From: Mucidula mucida
Taxonomy: Eukaryota > Basidiomycota > Agaricomycetes > Agaricales > Physalacriaceae
Length of the DNA stretch: 15,007 nt
NCBI GenBank assembly: GCA_015501055.1
Contig: JADNYV010000817.1
Span: forward strand, 1 to 15,007
Direction of reading: 5' to 3'
The position numbers and the translations under genes were made by a program. Positions within the stretch are counted from its first letter, which is position 1, and every line of letters starts with the position of its first letter. Below, one piece after another: positions 1 through 8,303 of this stretch. The notes under the pieces were generated by a model. The model was given only the letters and a program-made list of their open reading frames with translations, had not been told where the DNA came from and did no database searches.

Positions 1-862
1 CCCCCCCTTCCAAACGACGATGATTACATGTCAAACCAAATTCCAGTCGTGCTGCAAGTGTTTGTACGCTGTTACACGAGTGTCTGGCTAATTAGCTTTG
101 TTAGGCTACACAATGTAATTGCACGTTTCAGTTCAAGCATTTCATATGAGCCTTGTGCCCGTCATCCTGATACAATCTAATGGTAATCTAGATCTAGGGC
201 AGCCTTGGAACGTCGCGGACGACTAATATGATGTCGCCGACAACGTGCTCATGACACGTTGGACCACGGATGAGGTCAAGCAGGATCAGGTACGCGGTCA
301 GCGTCAACGCCGGACGGTGGACGGGTGTGGATTATGGTCTCGGTGGACGACTCTACCTCACCGCCTCTTTGACCCCATCACGCCCGAAGACTCCATGTTC
401 GCGTCTGCGATCTGCAAGGCCATAGAGGAGGTGTCCGTCGCGAGTGTGGACCGAGCTCGCGTATGGGGTGAGTCACAGCCCCGGCTGGAACCGGTGGGCA
501 AGTGCTGACGGTGCTCGGAAGCCATTCTACATAGGCGACGCGTCATTTGTCGACTCTATTTACTATACTATAGTTCGGGTCTACTTAATCCGTCTATTAT
601 TTCCAAGTTAAATTATAACTATATGCGTGTTCGCCTCTTGAATTAGGGAGTGTTATTGTAGTAGTGCCATGATCTTTCGACACAGAGCAAACCAACCTTA
701 CGGCAATACAGTTCAAACTTGATGTTGATGCTTGTGGAAGATTATATATTGGTCGGTAGGCTTCGCGGTGGATTCTTATCTTAGACGAGAATTAGATGGG
801 GACCAACACGCGGACTCATCACATCAGTGTCTCGTGACGAGCCGACCAAATCCGGCTTGTTG
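1..862. other. Intergenic region upstream of the kinase-like gene
   Basis: Apart from the weak ORF at 251-508, this stretch is AT-rich and has stops in all frames. I see no tRNA, no transposon ends and no strong repeat. The last 200 bases before ATG 863 presumably hold the promoter and 5' UTR of the kinase-like gene, but no TATA box or other element stands out. Confidence 0.5.
251..508 (+). CDS. Weak ORF, possible exon fragment (85 aa)
   Basis: An open frame starts at ATG 251 and ends in TGA at 506-508. The stretch is more GC-rich than its AT-rich flanks, which is the only hint of coding. The middle part (around DPITPEDSMFASAICKAIEE) reads like an ordinary globular protein segment, but I do not recognise a family. 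A GTACGC at about 289 could be a splice donor, so this may be part of a spliced gene or a gene relic. The opposite strand is also open for 62 codons. It is more likely spurious than real. Confidence 0.15.
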   Translation: MTRWTTDEVKQDQVRGQRQRRTVDGCGLWSRWTTLPHRLFDPITPEDSMFASAICKAIEEVSVASVDRARVWGESQPRLEPVGKC

Positions 863-3327
863 ATGATCACCACACCCCGTGTTGCAATACGGCACCTGTC
901 GACACCCTCCACAACTCTTCTCCTTAGCTGGCAAGGTATGCCTCCCAAAGAGCGGATAAACCGCGTCCTTTCCTTCGTTCCAACTGAACGCTTCCCTCTC
1001 CATGATCCTGAATACACGCCGCCAGAGACATTCCTGCAGTTTTCCGATACGCACCTGGACGAAAACCTCATCTTAAAACGCGTCTGCGTGCTCCCATCTC
1101 TCATACAGGACTTTCTCCAGTCTGTCGAGACTTTCTTCTCGACTGAGTCTCAGGCCAAACACAAAGACGGTATGTACTTTTTCAACTTCGGTCCTTATCA
1201 GGGCCGGGGTATGCGGTACAAATACCAGGCAAAGGATATTCGGAACGCGTATTTGCAGGGCATTACGCCGCCATGCTGCCAGATTGCGTCCAGCATTCTC
1301 GTGCACCCCGACACCCTGGATAATTATAGAGTTCTTGCGTGGTATGAAACCCGATACACAGACACAGACGAAGAGACTTTCTATGACGAGAACCACATCC
1401 TTGGCGTCGCAGACATCAGCGACAAGGACATGAAGACTTATTCTGACGAATCTCAGCAGGTCATTACTCGCCTGAGAGATGAATTAGACACCATCGCTCT
1501 AGGTATCTTCTTATGCCCGAATGCGCAGTGGTGTTTAGAGGACATGGAGGATTGCATTCCCTTCGCAGACACGGACACTGACCTTCGCATCGCGGATTTT
1601 CCTTGGATCATCAATTCTGTTCCAAAAGGCCACGCGCCTACGCCTAGCGCAGCTCGTCCTGCCGATGCCGCTAACCCACTGTGGAATATTCCCGACCTCC
1701 CGCCGCCCACTACATCCGCACTTCGCTTGTCAACCAGGCCGAAAAATTCTCTTTTGACAGAGCCTTCTCTGGCATCACCAGTACGGCCGAAACGCCTGAA
1801 GAAAGCGTCTTCTAAAGTATCGGCACGCATCGCGACGAAACTGTGCAAAGAAAAGTTGACCGATGCACCGACTCATTTCAAACCAAAGGACATCCGCCCA
1901 CCGCCATTAAGGAGTCCTGCAGGAGCCGTAGAACTCCTTCAGAGGGTGCGATTGTTGATTTGTCGCGTTCTATTCTCTAACATGATCTTCCAGGCCTGGA
2001 CCAAAGCTGTCCGCACCGATACGACCGTCATTCTCTTTGATTGTGGAAACTTTCTTCGCATCGGTATCCGCCACAGAGAAAAGCAAACACTGTTCTTCAC
2101 GCCCCTCATTGATGTTTTTGATCCTGAATCGTCGTATGGAAGACTAATAGCCGGCCTGCATCTATGCATCGTACATGATGCTCTTGCGCGGTTACCTCCA
2201 ACAGACGCCCCACTCCCCAAGCAGCCGGGGACTTCGGAAACATCATTGACTTCCTCAAAACGGAAAGCAGACCCGCTACCCCGGGAATCGTCGTCCAAGC
2301 GGGGACGTACCGAAGAACTAAAGGTGAAGGAAACTCGCACGCGGGTACGTCACTTTCCTTCATAATTGAGGCGAATGTCTTTTAGATTTCCACTTCCTAG
2401 CGGCCCTCAACCGCGTCACGCTCCTCACGACTGCAGGATAAGATAACCCTGTCCAAGGAATCCGGTCAAAACAAAGGGAAAGCCGTTAAAGATCTACGTA
2501 TGGTACAACCACTCTTTATGCATCTTGGTCGTATCTCATGATGTGAACACAGCTCACCCGGGATTACTTTGGAGCTCGTCCAGTGATTGCGCTATATCTT
2601 CAATACGGGCTCTACAATTCGCCCACCCCACAGGTTCTCCTTGCACCTAACCATCCGCGATCCAACATCTACAAGGCATCAACCTGCCTTGCCGTCATTC
2701 TAACATCAAAATTAGGGCATGGCGCAACGGGGAAGGTATATACGGCAATCTTAGGCCCTGGCCACGAGAAGGTACAGTGCAGTCGCCTTGTGGTCAAGCT
2801 CGCGGACAATAGAGAACGTCTTATGTCACTTCGCCACGAATACGACGTCTACTGTCACCTCCAATCCGCCGGTGTGGAAGGAATCCCTTACATCTTTGGC
2901 TATTATCAAGATGGCAGTCGTGGAATAGGAGCACTCATTATGCATGACGTTGGAAACCCCCTCGGCCGTCGCATGGATGGCGATAAAAGGATCGAATTTT
3001 CCACCGCAGAACGGTGAGTGCGTTCCTGATCCTTGACAATCTGTTGAACCGCTCTCCAGATCGTCGCTGAAGCGGATATTACAGGCTGTGCACTCCCAGG
3101 GTGTTCTTCATCGTGACCTGCGGTCCTGGAACATGATGTACAATCATTACGGACAGGTATCCATCATTGATTTTGATCGCGCCAACTTCGACGCCTCGAA
3201 GGAAGACCTCGACAAGGAAGCTGCACGTCTCGCACGCTTCCTGCAAGGGGAATTTGTGGACAAGGATTCCATCATCGGGTCTCATGATGTTCCTTCCGAC
3301 ATCGAGGAGCGCATTATGAATGAATGA
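863..3327 (+). CDS. Protein with C-terminal protein-kinase-like lobe, four exons, about 770 aa
   Basis: Exons are 863-2344, 2401-2502, 2553-3013 and 3060-3327, with introns of 56, 50 and 46 bp. Donors are GTACGT, GTACAA and GTGAGT, and all phases agree. The start is ATG 863; ATG 938 in the same frame is a good alternative. Residues 1-375 match no family I know and include a Pro/Ser/Lys-rich linker at about 255-350. Residues about 378-430 form a conserved-looking block (GNFLRIGIRHREKQTLFF) that recurs in the neighbouring minus-strand gene. A kinase-like lobe follows: glycine loop LGHGATGKVYTA (582-593), likely ATP-anchoring Lys 610 in VVKLAD, likely helix-C Glu 624, catalytic loop HRDLRSWN (699-706) and metal site DFD (719-721, DFD replacing DFG). 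Only about 49 residues follow DFD, so the activation segment and lower C-lobe are very short, as in minimal RIO/Bud32-like kinases. By inference it is an Agaricomycete lineage-specific kinase-like protein, possibly active. Substrate and location are unknown. It converges on the disrupted minus-strand paralogue, with 78 bp between stop codons. Confidence 0.75.
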
Positions 3328-3405
3328 GATTTCACGACGCCTCGAACGTATTTTGTTATCGTTTGGTACTTATATCGTCCCCGGAACGCGTTCAAAAGAA
3401 ACCTG

Positions 3406-4336
3406 CTAAATTTTACGTACAGCACCTAATATACCCATCAGTTTGACCTTGTCTTTCGCCTTCTCTAGCTTCCACTCGTCGTGCAACTCGCCCGTCAACG
3501 GCGGCTCCCAAACCTTGCCATACCGCCACTCTGTTACATAGAACGACTTCCTTGCTTTCGAATCAGAGCTACCAATCTTGACATATATGTTCCAGGCCAT
3601 CAGTGATCTATGCGCGAACGTAGGCATCTCAAAGAAGGCTTCAATTTCCTCTCTACAAACAAGTTAGTGGTGGAAAATTGCGGCGCATTGCGACTTACGT
3701 GACCGTCTTGGAAAGTCCGGTGTGTTGTACATTGAGATCTGATAGGGCTAGATACGCCTTCTCGGGTATATTTTCCAAGAATAGGACACCGAAGCTGCGG
3801 TCTTCGTTCACAAAGCATCCGAGATGATACTGCACCCTCTCAGCGGCGTGGTCGCCCATGCGTTCGAAAGCTTGATGGACGCGGAACTGATGTATGAGCC
3901 TAGTCACGTCGTCAGAGTTGGTTGCCAGTATCCCAAGGAATGACCCGTTATAGTAGCGGTCAGAGGTTCCTGGCACTGCGAGATTGCACGTAACGCTGCC
4001 TCCAAGCCCGGTACTCTTTTTCGGTGGGCGAAGCATACCGACAGCAGGGATGATGGAAGACGATGTGTTCACGGTATGGATACTGGCATCGATATTCTCT
4101 AGTTGTAACGCATTCTGGGAGTCGAGCTTCTCCGATGAAAACAGTTTTGCGTTAGTACCACAGAACCGCAATTGTATGCAGGAAGATGAAATTATTGCTT
4201 TCCGGAAGGCGTCGAGTCCCTGTAAATCAACATGGTGAGCGCGCTAAGCTTTCAGGTTGAACGGGACGGAGAACCTCTTTCCAAGGAATCAACGGAGGCA
4301 ATTTCTGAAGAGGGTGAGCGAATGCGATACAATAGT
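3406..4336 (-). pseudogene. 3' part of the disrupted pseudokinase gene (degenerate kinase lobe)
   Basis: This is the orphaned downstream half: the remainder of exon 2 (4336-4275), exon 3 (4219-3699) and exon 4 (3652-3406, stop TAG at 3408-3406). The frame is intact over more than 800 nt with no lesion, which argues that the loss of function is very young. The encoded lobe aligns by position with the kinase lobe of the convergent gene but lacks the catalytic Asp (HRS in place of HRD), the metal-binding Asp and the VVK lysine. It has no promoter of its own that I can see, unless the transposon supplies one. Confidence 0.6.
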
Positions 4337-4344
4337 CATGAATA
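4337..4344. repeat. Target-site duplication, left copy (CATGAATA)
   Basis: Eight bases directly before the left terminal repeat are identical to 6729-6736 directly after the right one. In the minus-strand gene they lie in exon 2, just after the codons for VDI. Confidence 0.92.
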
Positions 4345-4438
4345 CACCAACACTTCCCACTTAACCCACCTAATTAGGTGGTCAGGACACCCCCAGCGGA
4401 CCACCTAACTAGGTGGGTTAAGTTGTTATTTACACCTA
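4345..4438 (+). repeat. Left terminal inverted repeat, 94 bp, self-palindromic
   Basis: It matches the reverse complement of 6635-6728 at 93 of 94 positions; the one difference lies just after GGGTTAAGT. Inside it, an arm CTTAACCCACCTAATTAGG (from 4360) is followed about 40 bp later by its near-perfect inverse ending GGTGGGTTAAG (to 4422), with the spacer CAGGACACCCCCAGCG. Each arm contains its own 16-bp palindrome: CCACCTAATTAGGTGG is perfect, and the second has one mismatched pair. Each element end can therefore fold into a nested hairpin. Confidence 0.93.
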
Positions 4439-4894
4439 GCGATATCAAGGCTCAGAATTGTACAACTTGTAGTCCATCGCAAGGCCGTGTCAGCGGCGAC
4501 AACATGCCGGGCCTTGGGCGCTGCCATCACCGCGTGATCGACGATTGTCATGGCCTCGCCCACTGTCATCCTGGAATCCCGCCCCGCCGCTGTCGTCGCT
4601 GCCGGCGCACATGAAAAAAAATTGTAAAAAATAAAAATAAAATTGGTTGCGTATACAATACATTGTGCTACTACTATTTTCTTCTAAAAGTGCAAATTGA
4701 GGGTATAGTACGGGTGTCTTTTTGTAAGCTGGGTGGTATGAGGTAGAACGAGGGTACGCGCAGCACTCGCGCCAGGGATAACAGCCTCCATGAAGCCTTC
4801 AGAGGCGTTGCTCGAGTTGGAGATATCCGCCATGGGAAGGGGAGAACGGGAGGAAGACGCGGTTTGGCGCCGTCGTCGAAGCACGGACGTCGTT

Positions 4895-5110
4895 TTAGGT
4901 AGCAGCGGACTTGATGGGGAGGATAGTGACATCGCGAGAATGCTGGCATGTAGCGTCGTCTGCTGTCGGCGTGTTGTTAGAGGTGGAGGCGCCTTCGGAC
5001 AGAGTTGTGAGTATCTGGCATGCAGCAACGCTGACGACACAGTAAATAGGTAAAGAATACGATACACTCACCAGATACCGATATTTCAGGCCCCGCAGGC
5101 CGTCTTCGTC
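4895..5110 (-). other. Possible spliced gene fragment carried in the transposon
   Basis: On the minus strand, a frame reading DGLRGLKYRYL runs into a consensus donor GTGAGT at 5071. A 57-bp intron (5071-5015) ends CCAG, and the frame continues in phase from 5014 through ILTTLSEGASTSNNTPTADD to a stop at 4897-4895. The phase match and natural-looking composition suggest a real exon pair, possibly host sequence captured by the element. The 5' boundary is not resolved, because a stop lies a little upstream unless another intron intervenes. Overlapping ORFs on both strands at 4684-5067 make the choice uncertain. No family is recognised. Confidence 0.3.
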
Positions 5111-5851
5111 GCTGTGCTGTTATTCGCAGGTTCATGGAAAGACGTGGTGAAGACCAAGAAGCTGCTTGATCGCTGTGTCGGATGTCCGGATCGAGTTGCC
5201 GGGTTCCGAACTATGGTGCGGGATTGCTCTCTACAGCGACGGCTGCAACAGAGTCGCTTTATGAGCATTGGAAATATATATTATAAGCTGTTGCCATCTA
5301 TCAGAAGAAGAATGAAGTGAATCCAGTAAGCACGCACAAAGATATACCTATATGTTATGATTGTCCGGCTCATCGTCGACCTCGACGATGGCGATAATTG
5401 AAACACGCCGAAGTAAGATCGTCAGTTGTCTTGTATTGCATATAAATAATGTATGCTGCAAGATGGAGTCCATTAGTACACTCTGTGATGCAGGAATTTT
5501 GGTTGTACGAGAGCATATACGAGGCAATCCCTAAAGCATTTGTATGCACTTAACATCTTCTTTCGACTATTGACTGTCTTGACTCAAGATTTCCTTCATA
5601 TCGGGAAATTCTTCCATGAGTGTAACTGTGTCAATAGACACTAATTGTCTATTACCCTCTGCCTTTCGCACTGTGGGTAACATTATAAACATTGCAGTCT
5701 GTACCACGTCTGACTACGCGATCGATGATCGTCTCTCTACCACTAACCACCACCACCACGCCGTCGCACATGCCGGCTAGCTCTCTTCACTTCTGCTACT
5801 TCCTTCAGGCATGACATCCTGCTACGTGCTGACTCGGAGGCCCTGCTTGGC

Positions 5852-6280
5852 ATGCGGCGACTTCTATCCATGCAACAGTATGGTCTACAAAGCCAGAGCC
5901 GACATGCCTTGTCATCTGCGGGACGTGCGCGCGCGCACTGGGCAACGAAGAACACCTCTATATCGTTATTTCTCTGTCGGCCCTTCCGCCTGTGCTGTCG
6001 TCCACGAGATCCGACGAGAGGTGGCCGATGCATATGGAACGAGGCGACGAAGCACATCGAGAAGCTTACGGGGTCCACTGCGACAGTCAAGAGTAGAGCG
6101 GCTTGGGGAATGGACACTCAGTGCTGGCATGAGGGCGAGATGCAGAGTCAGATTTTAGTTTTGCCTGTGGAAGGGTGGTGGCGAGTGTCTGTTTGCGATT
6201 GGTTCGCGAGGGCGATTAGCTATGCAGACCGGACGACGGAAAGCGATTCAGATGGCTGCGACGACGGGGAATCGGGATGA
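5852..6280 (+). CDS. Unrecognised ORF inside the transposon (142 aa)
   Basis: An ATG-initiated open frame ends with a Ser/Asp-rich tail (TESDSDGCDDGESG). The C-terminal half (around WGMDTQCWHEGEMQSQILVL) reads like ordinary protein, while the first half is rich in Arg and Ser and looks less natural. Other frames overlap it: the frame from ATG 5811 shows a Cys cluster, CLACGDFYPC. It could be captured host sequence or chance. No transposase motif is visible. Confidence 0.2.
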   Translation: MRRLLSMQQYGLQSQSRHALSSAGRARAHWATKNTSISLFLCRPFRLCCRPRDPTRGGRCIWNEATKHIEKLTGSTATVKSRAAWGMDTQCWHEGEMQSQILVLPVEGWWRVSVCDWFARAISYADRTTESDSDGCDDGESG

Positions 6281-6458
6281 AGCGAGATACCCACACCGCC
6301 GACGATTGCGAGTGGTTTTACGAAGACGACTTGCTTTCGTGTTACGGTTCCCGAATATTTTACTAACAGAGTACTTGTCTGTGTACAGTACTAAATTATC
6401 TATTTGAATGATTTTCTTAAAATTTTTGGGTGCCTATGAGGTGGGCAAGTGACGAGAC

Positions 6459-6596
6459 GACGGGAGCGGCGTCGGGACGATGAGCGGAAGGATTGATCGC
6501 ATGCCGATCACGCAATAGCGACGAATTGACGGGAGCAGCGTCGGTTTGATGGGCGGGACAGTGATGATACGTCGATCACACGGTAGTGACGGCTAG
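6459..6596 (+). repeat. Two imperfect tandem copies of a 69-bp subterminal unit
   Basis: Units 6459-6527 and 6528-6596 both begin GACGGGAGC(G/A)GCGTCGG and share GATCAC(G/A)C motifs near their 3' ends. A related inverted sequence, GCTGCCATCACCGCGTGATC, sits at 4520-4539 near the other end of the element and resembles the reverse complement of the GTCGATCACACGGTAGTGAC stretch. Subterminal repeats of this kind are known transposase-binding sites in hAT-like elements; here that role is inference. Confidence 0.6.
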
Positions 6597-6634
6597 CGAG
6601 TGCTACAAGTCCGTTGTACTTGTAAAATATTGCG

Positions 6635-6728
6635 TAGGTGTAAATAACGACTTAACCCACCTAGTTAGGTGGTCCGCTGGGGGTGTCCTGACCACCTAAT
6701 TAGGTGGGTTAAGTGGGAAGTGTTGGTG
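6635..6728 (-). repeat. Right terminal inverted repeat, 94 bp, self-palindromic
   Basis: Inverse copy of the left repeat with a single mismatch. It supplies the premature stop (TAA at 6711-6709, minus strand) that ends the truncated frame of the host gene. Confidence 0.93.
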
Positions 6729-8303
6729 CATGAATATCCACTTTGGTAACGAACCCTTTAGTATCCCTATGCCACCCTGCCCGCCAGGGCGACATATTGA
6801 ATTCAGATGCGCCTCGCATCCTGGAAGGCATTTGACTCTCCCCGATGCCCTCAGCCGCCTTGATCAGTTTTGTGCGCTGGATCGCATCAGCAGTTACGAG
6901 TGATACAAGTCCGGTGTGAAGTTTCATGTGCGTGGGGCCAGGGATTGCGAAAGAGATATTCGCAGAATCAAGTCTGTTCCCCGGGACGTAGTGAATATCG
7001 GACAGGAACAACGATTGCGTCGCTCGATGCCGAATGCAGATAAGTTCGTAGTTCCCACCATGAATGACAGCGACGGTGCCGTCTATGGTGACTAGCTGTG
7101 ACCATACCTAACGCATTTCAGTCAAGCAGTTTCTACGCGTAAAAGGCAAATTTTCACCTGTTGGAGTATGAAAATGGCGGTTCGAAGATCGCCGACTTTC
7201 ATCTCCACTTTGTAGGAGGACAGGCCAATATCCTTCCGCTTGGCGGCACGACAGAGAAACTCTTCTATCATGGGGGAATCAAATCGCGCGCATCGGCCAG
7301 ATATCCGATAGGCCCCCTCCGGGGTATTACATCCCGTCCCTTCGCAGCGTGTCTTGTACGGAAGTCCCTCTTTCTCCCAGTCGCTACAAGCGATCCAGGG
7401 AAAGATCTCCTGGGAGCCGCAAACTTTGCGAATGGCAATCATAACAGGAAGCGTAGCACAAACAATGTCTTTGAACTCCCAGACTGCCATGGGCGATAGG
7501 TCCTGCTCGCAGACCGCGCGTAGAGCGGGCACTATATGTCGATGTGGGGCACTCCTTTCGAAATCTTGTAGATATGCATCGTCCACGTATAGGAACCCAT
7601 CCCCAAGTCCCTTGGTCTGATCCGGGTCTGGTTCCCTGTACCAGAACAGCGGCGCATTGCCCTCAGTTGGTACGGCAGGCCACGAGCCATCGGTAGACAA
7701 AGCGGCGGAACATAGGTAAACCGCCGCCTCCTGACGAAACACACACTTCTCGACGATTGAGGACTCCATTGATACCGCAAAGAATTTCTCTCCTGCAGCG
7801 GTGGGTTCAGCCATAGAGCGACTGCGTTCATCAAAAGGATACACTGTTTTATCGGGGAAGAGCTGTAGGGGTTTGGCGGCAAGCATGCCTTTGCAAAGCA
7901 ACGCGACATCGTGAGTCATGGCGGGGAGAACAGTAGTGCGACGAAGGATGAGATCTTTTCTCATATGGCGATCGTACGTCGTCGTCGCGCGCGTGGTGTG
8001 GCGCTTTGCGGTCGCGGTTGTAGAACCTCCAGTTCGCTGAGTGGTGGTGTTAGGGGGAGCTGTGCCGGAGATGTCGGCGCGAGGGGACTCCTGGTTGAAT
8101 CTTGATTGTTTTCGCTTGCTGCCGCCTCTGGGAGTCTTCACCGGGGAGGTGGAGCCTGCAATAGTACCGCGCCTAACGGTGAACTCGTGAAGCTCCCAGT
8201 CAAGTAAGTCCTGGATCTCGGGATGCTGAGGGATTTCTTTGAAATCCAACTTGACCCCCGATATCACTTCGAGCTGTTGCTCGAGATCCGCGGGCAACGC
8301 CAT
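6709..8303 (-). CDS. 5' part of the disrupted pseudokinase gene (truncated ORF, 514 aa)
   Basis: This is the part of the gene still joined to its own start. ATG is at 8303-8301. Exon 1 (382 codons) splices over the 50-bp intron 7157-7108 (donor GTGAAA, branch-like TTGACTGA, acceptor GTTAG) into exon 2. The frame leaves host sequence after VDIH, crosses the target-site duplication, reads a few codons of the transposon terminal repeat and stops at TAA 6711-6709. The predicted 514-residue product keeps the N-terminal region, a Ser/Thr/Lys-rich basic linker (about residues 50-110) and the conserved GNYELICIRHR block, but loses the kinase-like lobe. A CTAAC followed by CTTCAG lies just 5' of the ATG (about 8305-8330, minus strand), so a 5' UTR intron or an extra upstream exon is possible. 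Confidence 0.6.
6729..6736. repeat. Target-site duplication, right copy (CATGAATA)
   Basis: Identical to 4337-4344. The reading frame of the host gene continues correctly if one copy is kept and the element plus the other copy are removed. Confidence 0.92.

Larger units (their letters stand above)
4345..6728. mobile_element. Non-autonomous TIR DNA transposon, 2,384 bp, 8-bp TSD
   Basis: The ends are 94-bp terminal inverted repeats that differ at one base, flanked by a perfect direct duplication of CATGAATA. The element begins CACCAACAC and ends GTGTTGGTG. I see no transposase: the longest interior ORFs are under about 145 codons and none shows a recognisable DDE/RNaseH, zinc-finger or dimerisation motif. 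An 8-bp duplication is known for hAT and P elements and for Kyakuja-Dileera-Zisupton (KDZ) elements, which are common in basidiomycetes. The long terminal repeats fit KDZ better than typical hAT, whose repeats are short, but the superfamily assignment is inference. Near-identity of the repeats and the intact duplication suggest recent movement, with the transposase supplied elsewhere in the genome. Confidence 0.92.
3406..8303 (-). pseudogene. Pseudokinase-type paralogue of the upstream gene, split by a transposon
   Basis: Read on the minus strand, the gene has exon 1 at 8303-7158, exon 2 from 7107 interrupted by the element at 6729/4336 and resuming to 4275, exon 3 at 4219-3699 and exon 4 at 3652-3406. 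Introns are 50, 55 and 46 bp. The last has GTAAGT and a CTAAC branch point; the 55-bp one has a weak donor, GTTCTC. Without the element and one 8-bp duplication copy, exon 2 is 441 nt (147 codons), every phase agrees and the product is 784 aa. It is collinear with the gene at 863-3327. The block ICIRHRATQSLFLSDIHYV (residues about 402-420) matches GIRHREKQTLFF there, and GLGGSVTCNLAV (600-611) replaces the glycine loop. HRSLMAWN (717-724) replaces HRDLRSWN, and a TEW sequence sits where DFD is expected; the VVK lysine is also absent. By inference it was a pseudokinase before the insertion. Today transcription would give a truncated product. Confidence 0.7.

Noticed and set aside
827..862. Extending the kinase-like gene to a GTG start at 827
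   Set aside because: Eukaryotic translation needs ATG, and the first in-frame ATG is 863.
4378..4614. ORF beginning inside the left terminal repeat
   Set aside because: It lies in the palindromic repeat and subterminal repeats and has a low-complexity Arg/Pro/Cys composition; nothing supports coding.
5369..5394. Inverted repeat CATCGTCGA..TCGACGATG as a terminator or regulatory hairpin
   Set aside because: It is a short perfect inverted repeat inside the transposon with no gene end nearby. Hairpin terminators of this type do not apply to fungal nuclear genes.
5743..6117. Minus-strand ORF of 124 codons in the transposon
   Set aside because: It is Arg/Ser-rich with a poly-Gly start derived from a CCACCACCAC run; it looks like a shadow frame of GC-rich sequence.
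7161..7499. Plus-strand ORFs of 112 and 88 codons opposite the pseudokinase exon 1
   Set aside because: They are antisense shadows of a 382-codon exon whose frame, splice site and paralogue alignment are consistent.
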